Part shown: one piece after another, positions 33,242 through 42,620 of the stretch | Numbering within the stretch: position 1 is the stretch's first letter | How the letters are laid out: each line of letters opens with the position of its first letter | Assembly (NCBI GenBank): GCA_024402815.1 | Contig: JAKSTB010000003.1 | Location: 1-42,621 of the forward strand | Length of the DNA: 42,621 nt | From: Alphaproteobacteria bacterium | Lineage (GTDB): Bacteria > Pseudomonadota > Alphaproteobacteria > Rs-D84 | Reading direction: 5' to 3' | The notes under the pieces: generated by a model | Databases searched by the model: none | Told to the model about the DNA's origin: nothing | Seen by the model: only the letters and a program-made list of their open reading frames with translations | Translations under genes and position numbers: made by a program

Positions 33242-35746
33242 ATGGCCGAAAAAAATAAACTTTCACCTGTGATGCAACAATATGTTGATATGAAATCTGA
33301 AAATCCAGATGCTCTGTTGATGTTTCGTCTGGGTGATTTTTACGAGGCCTTTTTTGAAGATGCAAAAACCGTCAGCGAAACACTCAGTTTGGTTTTAACA
33401 CATCGTGGCACAGATGGTTTTGGTGCAGATGTCCCCATGTGCGGAATTCCATGGCACGCAGCGGATAACTATTTTGGTCGCTTGGTACGTGCAGGATTCA
33501 AGGTTGCCCTGGTTGAACAAATGGAAACCCCACAACAAGCAAAACAACGCGGACATAAATACATAGAACGCAAAGTTATTCGTGTTTTAACACCTGGCAC
33601 TATTACAGATGAAAATTTATTAACACCGAAAAATTCAAATTTTTTGGTATCTGTTGTTCCAGTTAATGACACAAAATTCGATATCGCAGGTTGTGATATT
33701 TCAACTGGTGAAATTTTTATTGGCGAAACAGATTCGATTATTGATGATATGATTCGCATAAATCCCGCGGAAATAATTTATCCGGAAAGGGGCGCAGAAA
33801 ATTCAACAATAAAAACCCTGCGCAGTTTATATAAAACAACACCAGTATATGAAAAATTATATATCAGGTCCGACATAAATTTAATTGTATCGCATGTATT
33901 CGGCGGGAATGTTAAATCTGATAATGTTGATAATATTTGCGCAACGACATTAATGGCGGGCTATTTATTTAATACACAACGCGGTGCAAATATATCTTTT
34001 CGAACACCATATAATTTTAAATCAGGCCGTCAATTATTGATTGATTCTGCCACATGGAAAAGTTTGGAAATAGATGCACCAATTAATGATGGTGGCACAT
34101 GTTTATTGGATGTAATTGATAAAACAATTACTGCATCTGGGGCACGCAAATTGCGCTCTTACCTGCGTACATTACCGGGGGACAGGGATGTTATTTTATC
34201 CCGCCAAGAACACATTGGTCATTTATTATTAAATCGTTCGGTTATGTCGGAAACAGCTGGTATTTTATCACGCGTGCCGGATGTAAATCGTGCACTGTCG
34301 CGTTTGTTATCTGGTCGTGGCACACCACGCGATTTGCGTAATGTCACCGAATTTTTAAGTATATTAGACGGCGTTAAAAATGTCGGTCAAAAATTAGATT
34401 CAATTCTGTCCGAAAAATTCAACAGCATACAAACATATGATGTTTTTTCAAATGAATTACAATCTGCATTAAATGATGATTTGCCTACATTTTTCAGGGA
34501 CGGCAATGTAATTAAAAATGGATTTGATTTATCTTTGGATAATATGCGTCAATTATCTACGGGCGCCAAAGAAACTATTGCTCAATTACAGGCAGAATAC
34601 ATTTCCAAAACAAATATCAATACATTGAAAATCAAATTCAATAATATTTTGGGATATTTCATAGAGGTTCCATCATCCCGTGCAGATGTTTTAATGAACC
34701 CTGAATCAGGATTTATACATCGTCAAACTATGGCGGGCAATATGCGTTTCACAACATCTAAATTGATTGATTTGGATAATGATATACGAAACGCATCCGA
34801 CAAAGCGGCCGCGATAGAGGCGGAAATTATCAACACTTTGATAGAAAAAATTCGCGAAATTGCTGACAATTTGATGAATACAGCGGATTTAATTGCTGAT
34901 TTGGATGTATGGTTGGCACTCGCAAATTGTGCAGATTTTTATTCTTGGGTTCGACCAACCATAACAAATTCAACTGAATTTAATGTTATCGGTGGCCGTC
35001 ATCCTGTGATTGAATCTGTTTTGAAAAAGCACGGCGATAATTTTGTTAAAAATGATTGCGTGTTAAATGACGAAGCGGTTGCTTTATTAACCGGTCCAAA
35101 CATGGCCGGTAAATCGACATATTTACGCCAGAATGCTATTTTAGTTGTGTTGGCTCATCTGGGGTCATTTGTTCCTGCAACATCTGCCACAATTGGAATT
35201 TGCGACCAAGTATTCAGTCGTGTTGGTGCATCAGATAATTTGGCGGCGGGTCAATCTACATTTATGGTTGAAATGGTTGAAACCGCAAACATATTAAATC
35301 GGGCTACAAAGAAATCATTTATTATATTTGATGAAATAGGGCGTGGAACATCAACATTTGATGGTATGGCAATCGCCCAGGCCGTATTGGAATATTTGAA
35401 CACATTGACACCACGCACTTTGTTTGCAACACATTATCATGAATTAACCGAATTGGTTTCCAGTGAAAACCTGTCTAATGTTTCGTGTTTAACAATAGAT
35501 GTTCGTGAACATAATAATGATATAATATTCCTGCATAAGATTATACCGGGAATCGCAAATCGTTCTTATGGTATTGCGGTTGCTAAAATGGCGGGCATGC
35601 CAAGACACGTTGTTGAACGCGCAGAACAGGTTTTAAATAATTTAGAATCAAATTCGTTAAAAACACCGGTCAAAGATATAAAAATATCGGTGAAACCTGT
35701 CGTTGAAGAAGAAGTTAAAAAAGAACAATTATCACTGTTTGGATAA
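33242..35746 (+). CDS. mutS: DNA mismatch repair protein MutS
   Basis: 834 aa from the ATG; a GTG three codons earlier would overlap xseB and is less likely. The mismatch-recognition Phe-x-Glu lies in RLGDFYEAFF near the N-terminus. The C-terminal ATPase has Walker A TGPNMAGKST, Walker B FDEIGRGTSTFDG and ATHYHELTEL. A helix-turn-helix end (GIAVAKMAGMP) and a short tail ending QLSLFG resemble a beta-clamp-binding peptide. mutL is not in the window. Confidence 0.97.
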   Translation: MAEKNKLSPVMQQYVDMKSENPDALLMFRLGDFYEAFFEDAKTVSETLSLVLTHRGTDGFGADVPMCGIPWHAADNYFGRLVRAGFKVALVEQMETPQQAKQRGHKYIERKVIRVLTPGTITDENLLTPKNSNFLVSVVPVNDTKFDIAGCDISTGEIFIGETDSIIDDMIRINPAEIIYPERGAENSTIKTLRSLYKTTPVYEKLYIRSDINLIVSHVFGGNVKSDNVDNICATTLMAGYLFNTQRGANISFRTPYNFKSGRQLLIDSATWKSLEIDAPINDGGTCLLDVIDKTITASGARKLRSYLRTLPGDRDVILSRQEHIGHLLLNRSVMSETAGILSRVPDVNRALSRLLSGRGTPRDLRNVTEFLSILDGVKNVGQKLDSILSEKFNSIQTYDVFSNELQSALNDDLPTFFRDGNVIKNGFDLSLDNMRQLSTGAKETIAQLQAEYISKTNINTLKIKFNNILGYFIEVPSSRADVLMNPESGFIHRQTMAGNMRFTTSKLIDLDNDIRNASDKAAAIEAEIINTLIEKIREIADNLMNTADLIADLDVWLALANCADFYSWVRPTITNSTEFNVIGGRHPVIESVLKKHGDNFVKNDCVLNDEAVALLTGPNMAGKSTYLRQNAILVVLAHLGSFVPATSATIGICDQVFSRVGASDNLAAGQSTFMVEMVETANILNRATKKSFIIFDEIGRGTSTFDGMAIAQAVLEYLNTLTPRTLFATHYHELTELVSSENLSNVSCLTIDVREHNNDIIFLHKIIPGIANRSYGIAVAKMAGMPRHVVERAEQVLNNLESNSLKTPVKDIKISVKPVVEEEVKKEQLSLFG

Positions 35747-35748
35747 AC

Positions 35749-36618
35749 ATGGACGGAATCATCATCTTGGACAAAGACAGCGGCGTTTGCAGCAGAACGG
35801 CAGGGTGGCATATTGCTAAAATATTTGGTGAAAAGAAATTTGGACACATTGGAACATTGGATCCAATGGCCAGCGGTGTTTTACCAATTGCTGTTGGAAA
35901 TGCAACTAAAATGATTCCTTTTATAGAAGATTTTTGCCCAAATAAAAAAGAATATTTATTTGGTTTAAAATTCGGTATTGAAACAGATTCTTTGGATATA
36001 ACCGGCAATACCATAAATACAAATGATTTTATCCCAACCGATGCCGACATAAAAAACGCGTGCGACAAATTGGTTGGCGAAATAAATCAAATTCCACCGG
36101 TCTTTTCTGCAATTCATGTAAATGGCAAAAGGGCATATGAATTGGCACGCAATGGAGAAAGTGTCGAAATGACACCACGCAAAATAACCGTATACGAATT
36201 GGAATATGCCGGCAAAAACGATAAAGAATATAACTTTCGTGTTGTATGCAGCCGCGGAACATATGTTCGCGCAATTGTTCGTGATATTGCAAAATTATGT
36301 AATGCGATTGCGACCACAACATATATAAAACGCACCCAAACAAACGGATTTTATATAAAAAATGCGGTAAAACTTGATTTTTTAGAAAATCTGGTTAATA
36401 ATGGGGGCAATGCAAATGAATATTTGCAAACACCAGATTGTGCGCTGGGGGACATTCCGGTAATCAATTTGGATGATAAAGAAACATTATTTTATAAAAA
36501 TGGTGGCTTTATCAAAACCGATGTGGCAAGCGGTCAAAAGCGCGTGTATTGCAATAAAACATTTATTGGAATAGGGTGTGTAAATGACGGTTTTCTGCGT
36601 CCTAAACGAACTTTATAA
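35749..36618 (+). CDS. truB: tRNA pseudouridine55 synthase TruB
   Basis: 289 aa. The catalytic motif GHIGTLDPMASGVLPI has the nucleophile Asp38. The RNA-binding region follows the expected order (SAIHVNGKRAYELAR, RKITVYELE, CSRGTYVRAIVRDIA). It lies 2 nt after the mutS stop and 17 nt before rpsO, keeping the ancestral truB-rpsO pair, while rbfA and infB are elsewhere. Confidence 0.95.
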   Translation: MDGIIILDKDSGVCSRTAGWHIAKIFGEKKFGHIGTLDPMASGVLPIAVGNATKMIPFIEDFCPNKKEYLFGLKFGIETDSLDITGNTINTNDFIPTDADIKNACDKLVGEINQIPPVFSAIHVNGKRAYELARNGESVEMTPRKITVYELEYAGKNDKEYNFRVVCSRGTYVRAIVRDIAKLCNAIATTTYIKRTQTNGFYIKNAVKLDFLENLVNNGGNANEYLQTPDCALGDIPVINLDDKETLFYKNGGFIKTDVASGQKRVYCNKTFIGIGCVNDGFLRPKRTL

Positions 36619-36635
36619 ACAATAAGGAAAACATA

Positions 36636-36908
36636 ATGTCCGTAACAAAAGCAAGAAAAAGTGAATTGGTTGCAGCATTCAAAACAACCGAACACGATAA
36701 TGGTGGTTCTGCAGCATCTCAAGTTGCTGTTTTAACAGAACGTATCCGTAATTTAACAGAACACATGAAAAACAACCACAAAGACGAACATTCTAAACGT
36801 GGTTTGTTGTTGATGGTTAACCGCCGCAAAAAATTGTTGGCTTACATCAAAAATAATGATGTTTCTGAATACGAAGATTTGATTAAAAAATTGGGTCTGC
36901 GTAAATAA
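36636..36908 (+). CDS. rpsO: 30S ribosomal protein S15
   Basis: 90 aa including Met, standard length. Contains DNGGSAASQVAVLTERIRNL, then HKDEHSKRGLLLMVNRRKKL. It binds 16S rRNA early in 30S assembly. An AATAAGGAAAAC Shine-Dalgarno region precedes it and a terminator follows. Confidence 0.98.
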   Translation: MSVTKARKSELVAAFKTTEHDNGGSAASQVAVLTERIRNLTEHMKNNHKDEHSKRGLLLMVNRRKKLLAYIKNNDVSEYEDLIKKLGLRK

Positions 36909-36913
36909 TTATG

Positions 36914-36941
36914 AAAAAGCCGGCAAATGCCGGTTTTTTTA
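36914..36941 (+). terminator. Terminator of the xseB-rpsO operon
   Basis: AAGCCGGC / GCCGGTTT hairpin followed by T7. Its right half is duplicated at 37934-37950. Confidence 0.85.
36925..36941. repeat. 17-bp direct repeat, left copy
   Basis: AAATGCCGGTTTTTTTA, identical to the copy at 37934-37950. It includes the stop codon (TTA on the plus strand) of the unknown secreted protein gene. Confidence 0.9.
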
Positions 36942-37880
36942 ATAAAAACTACTTTGTAATAAAGTTTCGGTTAGATTGCCCCCCGTCACAGTAACAGACG
37001 GTCCCCAGTCACCAGAAAGACTCTGCCATTTTGATGAATCTTTGATGCCAACCAGATGGCACGGTTGTTTACCGTTCAGTTTTTTGCACCCGTGCTCTTT
37101 ACGTGGTAGTGGTTCAAACATTCCGTCTTTGACATCTTGTGCCCACTCATTTTGTTCTCTGTAATATTCAGAATAATCATATATTTGTTCATAAACATCA
37201 AAGACTTGATTGTGTTCGTGTATATTTTCATTATTTTCTGTGGCCGAAGGAAGAGTAACCGACCATACAAAATGGGCAGAATCTGATTTATTATCTTCAT
37301 GAACAACCATGTGTAAACCATCGGTCCATGTCTGAAAATAAACAGAATATTCTTCAAACCCATCAGGGTAAAGACATGTATGAAGTCTTTGATCTCGTAA
37401 TTGTTTTTTTATTTGTCTGCGGTTTCGATTTTTTGCTTGATATGTTCCACCGTTACATTCTTCGGAATCCATAATCCCAGCATCTAACCAATACATTTCT
37501 TCACGTAACAGGTCACCATCACCGTCCAATTCTTTATGTTTTATTTCACGTCCTGTTTCTTTACTTTTTTGTTCCAGCCGCCACATAAAAAAACTTTTAT
37601 ATTCCGCAAATAATAGTTTTGCCATTAAATCACGATAAAGAATTATCTTATCAACATCTGAATGCATTATTTCTTCAAACAACGTTGGGAATTTTGGCTT
37701 TATATTAGACACCATATAATCATCTATTAGTTGAGATTCGTAATCTATAAAATCTTTATAATTTTGCATATATTCAAAAACAGTTTCTGATCCAATTGGT
37801 TTGCCATCGCCAAATGCATTAAAACAAATAAAACAGCAACATAACAATTGATATAAAAAATGTTTTAAGAAATTATGCAT
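36939..37880 (-). CDS. Unknown secreted protein in a repeat-flanked cassette
   Basis: Not recognised. 313 aa with a Cys-rich signal peptide (LYQLLCCCFICFNAFG, cleavage near 24). The mature part is acidic in the middle (KELDGDGDLLREEMYWLDAG), with six or so cysteines spread over its second half (EECNGG, HTCLYPDG, GCKKLNGKQPCH) and a Trp-rich end (WQSLSGDWGPSVTVTGG). The ATG has an AGGGG Shine-Dalgarno and a near-consensus promoter of its own. The gene ends within the rpsO terminator and is bounded by the 17-bp repeat, which suggests insertion as a unit. Confidence 0.7.
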   Translation of the reverse strand: MHNFLKHFLYQLLCCCFICFNAFGDGKPIGSETVFEYMQNYKDFIDYESQLIDDYMVSNIKPKFPTLFEEIMHSDVDKIILYRDLMAKLLFAEYKSFFMWRLEQKSKETGREIKHKELDGDGDLLREEMYWLDAGIMDSEECNGGTYQAKNRNRRQIKKQLRDQRLHTCLYPDGFEEYSVYFQTWTDGLHMVVHEDNKSDSAHFVWSVTLPSATENNENIHEHNQVFDVYEQIYDYSEYYREQNEWAQDVKDGMFEPLPRKEHGCKKLNGKQPCHLVGIKDSSKWQSLSGDWGPSVTVTGGNLTETLLQSSFY

Positions 37881-37903
37881 AAAATTACCCCTATGTCGGG
37901 AAT

Positions 37904-37932
37904 ATTATATCATAAATTGCTATTCTTGTAAA
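37904..37932 (-). promoter_or_regulatory. Near-consensus promoter of the cassette gene
   Basis: TTTACA (37927-37932), a 17-nt spacer and a perfect TATAAT (37904-37909) on the minus strand. Confidence 0.75.
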
Positions 37933-37933
37933 T

Positions 37934-37950
37934 AAATGCCGGTTTTTTTA
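37934..37950. repeat. 17-bp direct repeat, right copy
   Basis: Identical to 36925-36941; it contains the stop codon of the MacB-type permease gene in the same register as the left copy contains the stop of the cassette gene. It lacks the partner half needed for a hairpin. Confidence 0.9.
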
Positions 37951-39165
37951 TTCATATCTTAAACTGTCAATTGGGTTTAATTTTGCCGCTTTGATTGCAG
38001 GCACAACCCCAGATGACAACCCGACCACAACCGCAACTGTTACAGATACAATAACAGGCCAGATACTGAACGGGACATCATAGTGTAAAATAAGTCGCCC
38101 AACACCCTGGGATAAACCGACGCCCAAAATTAATCCAATCATGGAACCAATAAACGAAATCAACACAGATTCAGATAAAAATTGAATTATGATTACGCGT
38201 TCACGCGCGCCAACTGCTTTGCGAACGCCTATTTCACGCGTTCTTTCTACCACAGAAACCAACATCATATTCATAATGCCAATTGATCCGACCAGCAACG
38301 AAACCGCAGCAATAGCGATTAATAATAATTTTAAATAACCCGTAACCGTATCCATAGTTTCCATTATTTGTTTCATATCTGTGATTTGAAAATCATCTTC
38401 ATCACCGTCTTTTAATTTGTGTCGTTGACGAAGCAGGGAACTGATTTGATCGGTTACAACTGCATTATCTGAATCTTGATATATCTTTAACGCAATCATT
38501 GTAACAGAATCAGGAAAGGGTGACCCCTGCAATCGTTTTTTTAATGTTGTTATTGGAATAATCACCATATCATCTTGGGAACCAAAGGCAGAATCGCCAC
38601 GCGCTTTCATAACACCAATTACAACAAAGGGCATATTTTGAATTCGAATTATTTGACCAACTGGATTATCAGGCAACCCCAATTCACGTGCTGTATCCGG
38701 GCCAATTACTGCATATGTAGATGCATTTTTTATTGCGTTTATATCAAAGAAATTTCCATATTCTACTTCGATATCTTGAATTTCTGTATAATCAGGATAT
38801 GTTCCCAACATCATGGTCGACCAATTTTTATTTCCATATATAACCTGGGCAGAACCACTTTGTGCAGGTGTTACAGAAAAAACATCTGGTAATTTTCGTA
38901 TTTGCTCCGCATCTGTAATCGTTAATGTTCGCTTATTTCCAGTTCTAATTCCACCCGACCGCGCTGCGCCCGCACGTATAACAATTGTATTTGTGCCAAG
39001 AGATGAAAATTGATCTGTGATAGATTTTTGAACTGTTTCCCCAACTGCCACCATAATAACAACAGCCATAACACCAATAATAATTCCCAATACGGTCAAA
39101 AAAGATCGTAATTTATTACCACTGATTGACAACCAAGATTCTTTCAATATATCAATTATTGTCAT
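37948..39165 (-). CDS. macB: MacB-type ABC transporter permease
   Basis: 405 aa with the MacB/FtsX layout: one N-terminal membrane helix (about 18-43, SFLTVLGIIIGVMAVVIMVA), a large periplasmic domain (about 50-270) and three C-terminal helices, including LLLIAIAAVSLLVGSIGIMNMMLVSVVERTREIG, cut here as LLVGSIGIMNMM then VERTREIGVRKAVGA. It works with the separate ATPase gene, which overlaps its start by 4 nt. In E. coli the two are one protein. Probable pump for toxins, peptides or lipids through the TolC channel. Confidence 0.9.
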   Translation of the reverse strand: MTIIDILKESWLSISGNKLRSFLTVLGIIIGVMAVVIMVAVGETVQKSITDQFSSLGTNTIVIRAGAARSGGIRTGNKRTLTITDAEQIRKLPDVFSVTPAQSGSAQVIYGNKNWSTMMLGTYPDYTEIQDIEVEYGNFFDINAIKNASTYAVIGPDTARELGLPDNPVGQIIRIQNMPFVVIGVMKARGDSAFGSQDDMVIIPITTLKKRLQGSPFPDSVTMIALKIYQDSDNAVVTDQISSLLRQRHKLKDGDEDDFQITDMKQIMETMDTVTGYLKLLLIAIAAVSLLVGSIGIMNMMLVSVVERTREIGVRKAVGARERVIIIQFLSESVLISFIGSMIGLILGVGLSQGVGRLILHYDVPFSIWPVIVSVTVAVVVGLSSGVVPAIKAAKLNPIDSLRYE

Positions 39166-39905
39166 TTTTTATTTCGCTGTTCTGATTTGATTAAAACAGA
39201 TTCGTTTGCCGGTATTTTTCCGTCATAAGTAACCCGCCCGTCATAGATATGTATTACGCGATTCGCATATTGTGTTATTTCAAATTCATGGGTTATCATA
39301 ACTATGGTTATTCCCATCTCTTTATTTAATTTTTTAAAAAATCGTAAAATTTCATTTCCTATCTTGGAATCTAACGCCCCCGTCGGTTCATCTGCCAAAA
39401 TCAATTTAGGATTCCCCGACAGTGCACGTGCAATCGCAACACGTTGTTTCATACCGCCCGATAATTGAGTTGGAAAATATGTTTCAAAATTTTCCAAATC
39501 AACCAATTTTAACATTTCTTTGGCGCGTTGAATTCTGTCCGCCATACCCCAACCGCGATACATCAAAGGCAACATAACATTGTCCAACATATTTCGTTTT
39601 GGTAATAAATTAAAATTTTGAAAAACAAAACCTATGTATTCATTTCTTATTGTTGCTAATTCGTCAGGTTCCATTGTACTGGTATCTTTGCCATATAATT
39701 TATAAACCCCAGATGTCGCAGAATCCAAAGCGCCAATTATATTCATACATGTTGATTTTCCCGAACCGCTGGGCCCCATAATAGATACAAATTCGCCCTG
39801 CATCACATCAAAAGAAACATCAAATAAAACCTGTTGTTCACCACCAACAGCCAGCGGAAATTTTTTACATATTTTATCCATAGATATTATTGGTATATCG
39901 CGCAT
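39162..39905 (-). CDS. macB: MacB-type ABC transporter ATPase
   Basis: 247 aa. Walker A GPSGSGKST (44-52), signature LSGGMKQR, Walker B LILADEPTGALD and the H-loop ITHEF are all intact. The sequence falls in the MacB/LolD class. Its start lies 12 nt after the adaptor gene, its end overlaps the permease gene. LolD is an alternative name, but the tolC-adaptor context favours MacB. Confidence 0.92.
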   Translation of the reverse strand: MRDIPIISMDKICKKFPLAVGGEQQVLFDVSFDVMQGEFVSIMGPSGSGKSTCMNIIGALDSATSGVYKLYGKDTSTMEPDELATIRNEYIGFVFQNFNLLPKRNMLDNVMLPLMYRGWGMADRIQRAKEMLKLVDLENFETYFPTQLSGGMKQRVAIARALSGNPKLILADEPTGALDSKIGNEILRFFKKLNKEMGITIVMITHEFEITQYANRVIHIYDGRVTYDGKIPANESVLIKSEQRNKK

Positions 39906-39917
39906 TTATTTTCCCCG

Positions 39918-41090
39918 CTACATTCTTGGCCCACCACGCAAGGTGCTTTTGTTTTTTGAAATTTGACCTGTGAAACCAATTATCAATTTATCGCCATCTT
40001 TGATTTCATCAGAAATAATTTGCGTTTCAGTTGGTGTGGTTAAACCTTTCTTATATGGAACAAAAACAATATCTTTGTCGCGCTTGATTGCCAGATGTGT
40101 TTTGGGTGTAATATCATCTTTTGCACCATCAACTATGTCTTTATAAGAGCGAATCAATAAACCTGAATTTTTTGTTTTCCATATATCTTCTGCCCTGGCC
40201 ACAACAACGGTTACAAAAGCGGTCATTCCCGGCATCAATTTTAAATCGGCATTATCAACATTTATAACCACAGTATAAACAACAACATTTGATACGGTTG
40301 TTGGCGATAACCTGATTTGATAAACATCGCCTTCAAAGGTTTGATTTGGATACGCATCGACAGTAAATGTTACGCGTTGGCCTTCTTTAATCATACCGAT
40401 ATCGGCTTCACTGACAGCGGTTTCAATTTGCATTTTTGATAAATCTTCGGCTATTTCGAATAAATCAGGCGTTTGGAAAGATGCGGCCACAGTTTGACCT
40501 TTGTCCACTTTACGTGATATCACCGTTCCATTCACAGGCGAAGTGATTGTAGCATAACCCAGATTTGTAACTGCACGATCATATGAATATTGTGCTTTGT
40601 TCACCGCTTGTTGTGCCTGTTCATATGTAGTTTGAGATTTTTCCATTTCTGCACGCGATATAAAACCGTCATTATATAATGATTTATTTCTGTCATATTC
40701 ACTTTTAGAATATTTCAATTCAGATTTTGCTGCGTCTAATGAAGCCCTGGCTTCATCCACTGTTGATTTTAATACAGATGGTTCTATGGTTAACAAGACA
40801 TCCCCTTGTTTAACACGGGAATTATAATCAACAAAAATATCTTCTATAGTGCCCGAAACTTGCGATCCAACATTAACAGTATTCACGGGCATTATTTCTC
40901 CGGTCGCCGTAACTGTTTGAACAATATCGCCACGCGTAACATCTATGGTTATATATTTTTTGTCTTTGCTGATATTTTTTGCGAAAAATAAAAAATATAT
41001 ACTAACACCAATCAGTATGATTATTATAAACAACCACTTGTTGCGCCATACCCAAAAGTTTTTTAACGAAAAGGCCGGTTTATTTTCCAT
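39918..41090 (-). CDS. macA: MacA-type periplasmic adaptor (HlyD family)
   Basis: 390 aa. One N-terminal membrane helix (about 19-35, WLFIIIILIGVSIYFLFFA), a biotinyl-lipoyl strand (TVTATGEIMPVNTVNVGSQV), a coiled-coil hairpin (about 105-170) and beta-barrel and membrane-proximal domains (VSEADIGMIKEGQRVTF). It bridges the inner-membrane pump and the outer-membrane channel. It overlaps tolC by 11 nt. Confidence 0.92.
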   Translation of the reverse strand: MENKPAFSLKNFWVWRNKWLFIIIILIGVSIYFLFFAKNISKDKKYITIDVTRGDIVQTVTATGEIMPVNTVNVGSQVSGTIEDIFVDYNSRVKQGDVLLTIEPSVLKSTVDEARASLDAAKSELKYSKSEYDRNKSLYNDGFISRAEMEKSQTTYEQAQQAVNKAQYSYDRAVTNLGYATITSPVNGTVISRKVDKGQTVAASFQTPDLFEIAEDLSKMQIETAVSEADIGMIKEGQRVTFTVDAYPNQTFEGDVYQIRLSPTTVSNVVVYTVVINVDNADLKLMPGMTAFVTVVVARAEDIWKTKNSGLLIRSYKDIVDGAKDDITPKTHLAIKRDKDIVFVPYKKGLTTPTETQIISDEIKDGDKLIIGFTGQISKNKSTLRGGPRM

Positions 41091-42402
41091 TTTTTGTTTC
41101 CTTTAATCCTGATTTTATATCGCCAATTGCCAACGCAACCGCAGCCCGTTTTATAAACAAATCATATTTCGCAGCATTGTGTTGTTTTTGTGCATCAACC
41201 AATTCAGATTGTGCGGTTTGCCAATCCAGCATAGTTGCACACCCTGCTTTGTACATACCGGCACTAACGCGTTCTGATTCAGTTGCAGATTTCAATAATA
41301 TTTTTGTTTGACCCAGCACTGTTTTCGCGGTTTTATAATTTTGATATGCGGTAAAAACATCCATGGTCGCATTATTTGATACACTTTGTTCTGTGTATTT
41401 TGCACTTTCATAATCTGCATTTGCGGAACGCGCATTATAAATATTAGAAAAGCCGACAAAAATTGGCATAGATACGGACACACCGAATTTTCCACTGATA
41501 TGTCCTGACATATCTTTGAATAAACCACCGACTGTTTTTTCATTTAATGTCGCAGTCCCGTTTATCGAAAAAGAAGGTAAATTTTTCAAAAACATACTGT
41601 TTCTTCTGTGCCATGCAACACTGGTTTGTGCATTTGCTTTCAATAAATCTGGTCTTTGTTTTTTTGCAATAGAAATTAATTTATCTAAATCTTCTGTTTC
41701 TGCATCGCCACCAAAACTGGACGGCATATCTTTGATTTTTATATCTTGGCTGGCGGGGAAAGATAAAATATTTAACAGCGTTCCTTTGGTAATTTCCCGG
41801 TTGTTTTTAGATTGTTCCAATGATAATTGAAAGCTGGCCAATGTTGTATCCGCTTTATATACATCTGCTTTGGCAACTATGCCTGATTTATATTTTTTAT
41901 CTGCGATATTTTTTGCGGTTTGTGCAACGGTCAGTGCAGATTCCGCAGCCTTGACATCTGCGTCTGCATTCAGCAACGCGTAATAAGCACCTATGATTGA
42001 ATAAATAAAATTTTGAATTGTTTCATCATAATCAAAACCTGCTGCACGATAGGTCGCTAAAGATTGTGCAAAATCAGATTCTCTTTTTCCAAAATCAAAT
42101 ATTAAATATGAAGCAGACAGGGATGCGGTATAATCCCAATCATCATGTATGGTATGTGAACGCTCTGCATTACCAGATGCAGAAACACTTGGTAAATAAT
42201 ATGAATGTGTTGAATTTTTTGTGAACCTTGCTGATTGTAATGCCATATATGCTGCCGCGGTTTGTGGGTTACGACATAAACCCATATTTATAACCTCTGG
42301 TAATGACATTTCTTGATCCGGGATATAACGCATGGTCGCACAATTTTCTTGTGCCACCGCGGACATCGAAAAAAACACGAAAAGGCCGGTAAAATATCTC
42401 AT
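41080..42402 (-). CDS. tolC: TolC-family outer-membrane efflux protein
   Basis: 440 aa. Signal peptide MRYFTGLFVFFSMSAVA, then two structural repeats of the TolC type (SLPEVINMGLCRNPQTAAAY; later YRAAGFDYDETIQNFIYSI, and the second repeat from about 235, RPDLLKANAQTSVAWHRR). It forms the trimeric exit duct used by the MacA-MacB-type pump encoded downstream in the same operon. Confidence 0.93.
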   Translation of the reverse strand: MRYFTGLFVFFSMSAVAQENCATMRYIPDQEMSLPEVINMGLCRNPQTAAAYMALQSARFTKNSTHSYYLPSVSASGNAERSHTIHDDWDYTASLSASYLIFDFGKRESDFAQSLATYRAAGFDYDETIQNFIYSIIGAYYALLNADADVKAAESALTVAQTAKNIADKKYKSGIVAKADVYKADTTLASFQLSLEQSKNNREITKGTLLNILSFPASQDIKIKDMPSSFGGDAETEDLDKLISIAKKQRPDLLKANAQTSVAWHRRNSMFLKNLPSFSINGTATLNEKTVGGLFKDMSGHISGKFGVSVSMPIFVGFSNIYNARSANADYESAKYTEQSVSNNATMDVFTAYQNYKTAKTVLGQTKILLKSATESERVSAGMYKAGCATMLDWQTAQSELVDAQKQHNAAKYDLFIKRAAVALAIGDIKSGLKETKNGK

Positions 42403-42418
42403 ATATCCCCCTTGTTTG

Positions 42419-42447
42419 TATATAAAGATATCTTTTTAAACGCTCAA
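42419..42447 (-). promoter_or_regulatory. Promoter of the tolC-macAB operon
   Basis: TTGAGC (42442-42447), 17-nt spacer, TATATA (42419-42424) on the minus strand, followed by an AAGGGGG Shine-Dalgarno. Confidence 0.5.
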
Positions 42448-42504
42448 AAAACAGGGGAATGAATTCTTGATTTTTATGATTTTTTTATTTATTGAATTTT
42501 TATG

Positions 42505-42533
42505 TTGAAATGTGTTTATTTTTTGCCTAATAT
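42505..42533 (+). promoter_or_regulatory. Promoter of tRNA-Cys
   Basis: TTGAAA (42505-42510), 17-nt spacer, TAATAT (42528-42533), 13 nt before the tRNA. Confidence 0.6.
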
Positions 42534-42546
42534 GCTCTTACGCGAA

Positions 42547-42620
42547 GGCCAGGTGGCAGAGTGGTTATGCAGAGGACTGCAAATCCTTGGATGCCGGTTC
42601 GATTCCGACCCTGGCCTCCA
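42547..42620 (+). tRNA. tRNA-Cys (anticodon GCA)
   Basis: 74 nt with encoded CCA. The acceptor stem GGCCAGG pairs with CCTGGCC, the discriminator base is U as usual for tRNA-Cys, the anticodon loop is CTGCAAA and the T arm contains GGTTCGATTCC. Confidence 0.97.
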
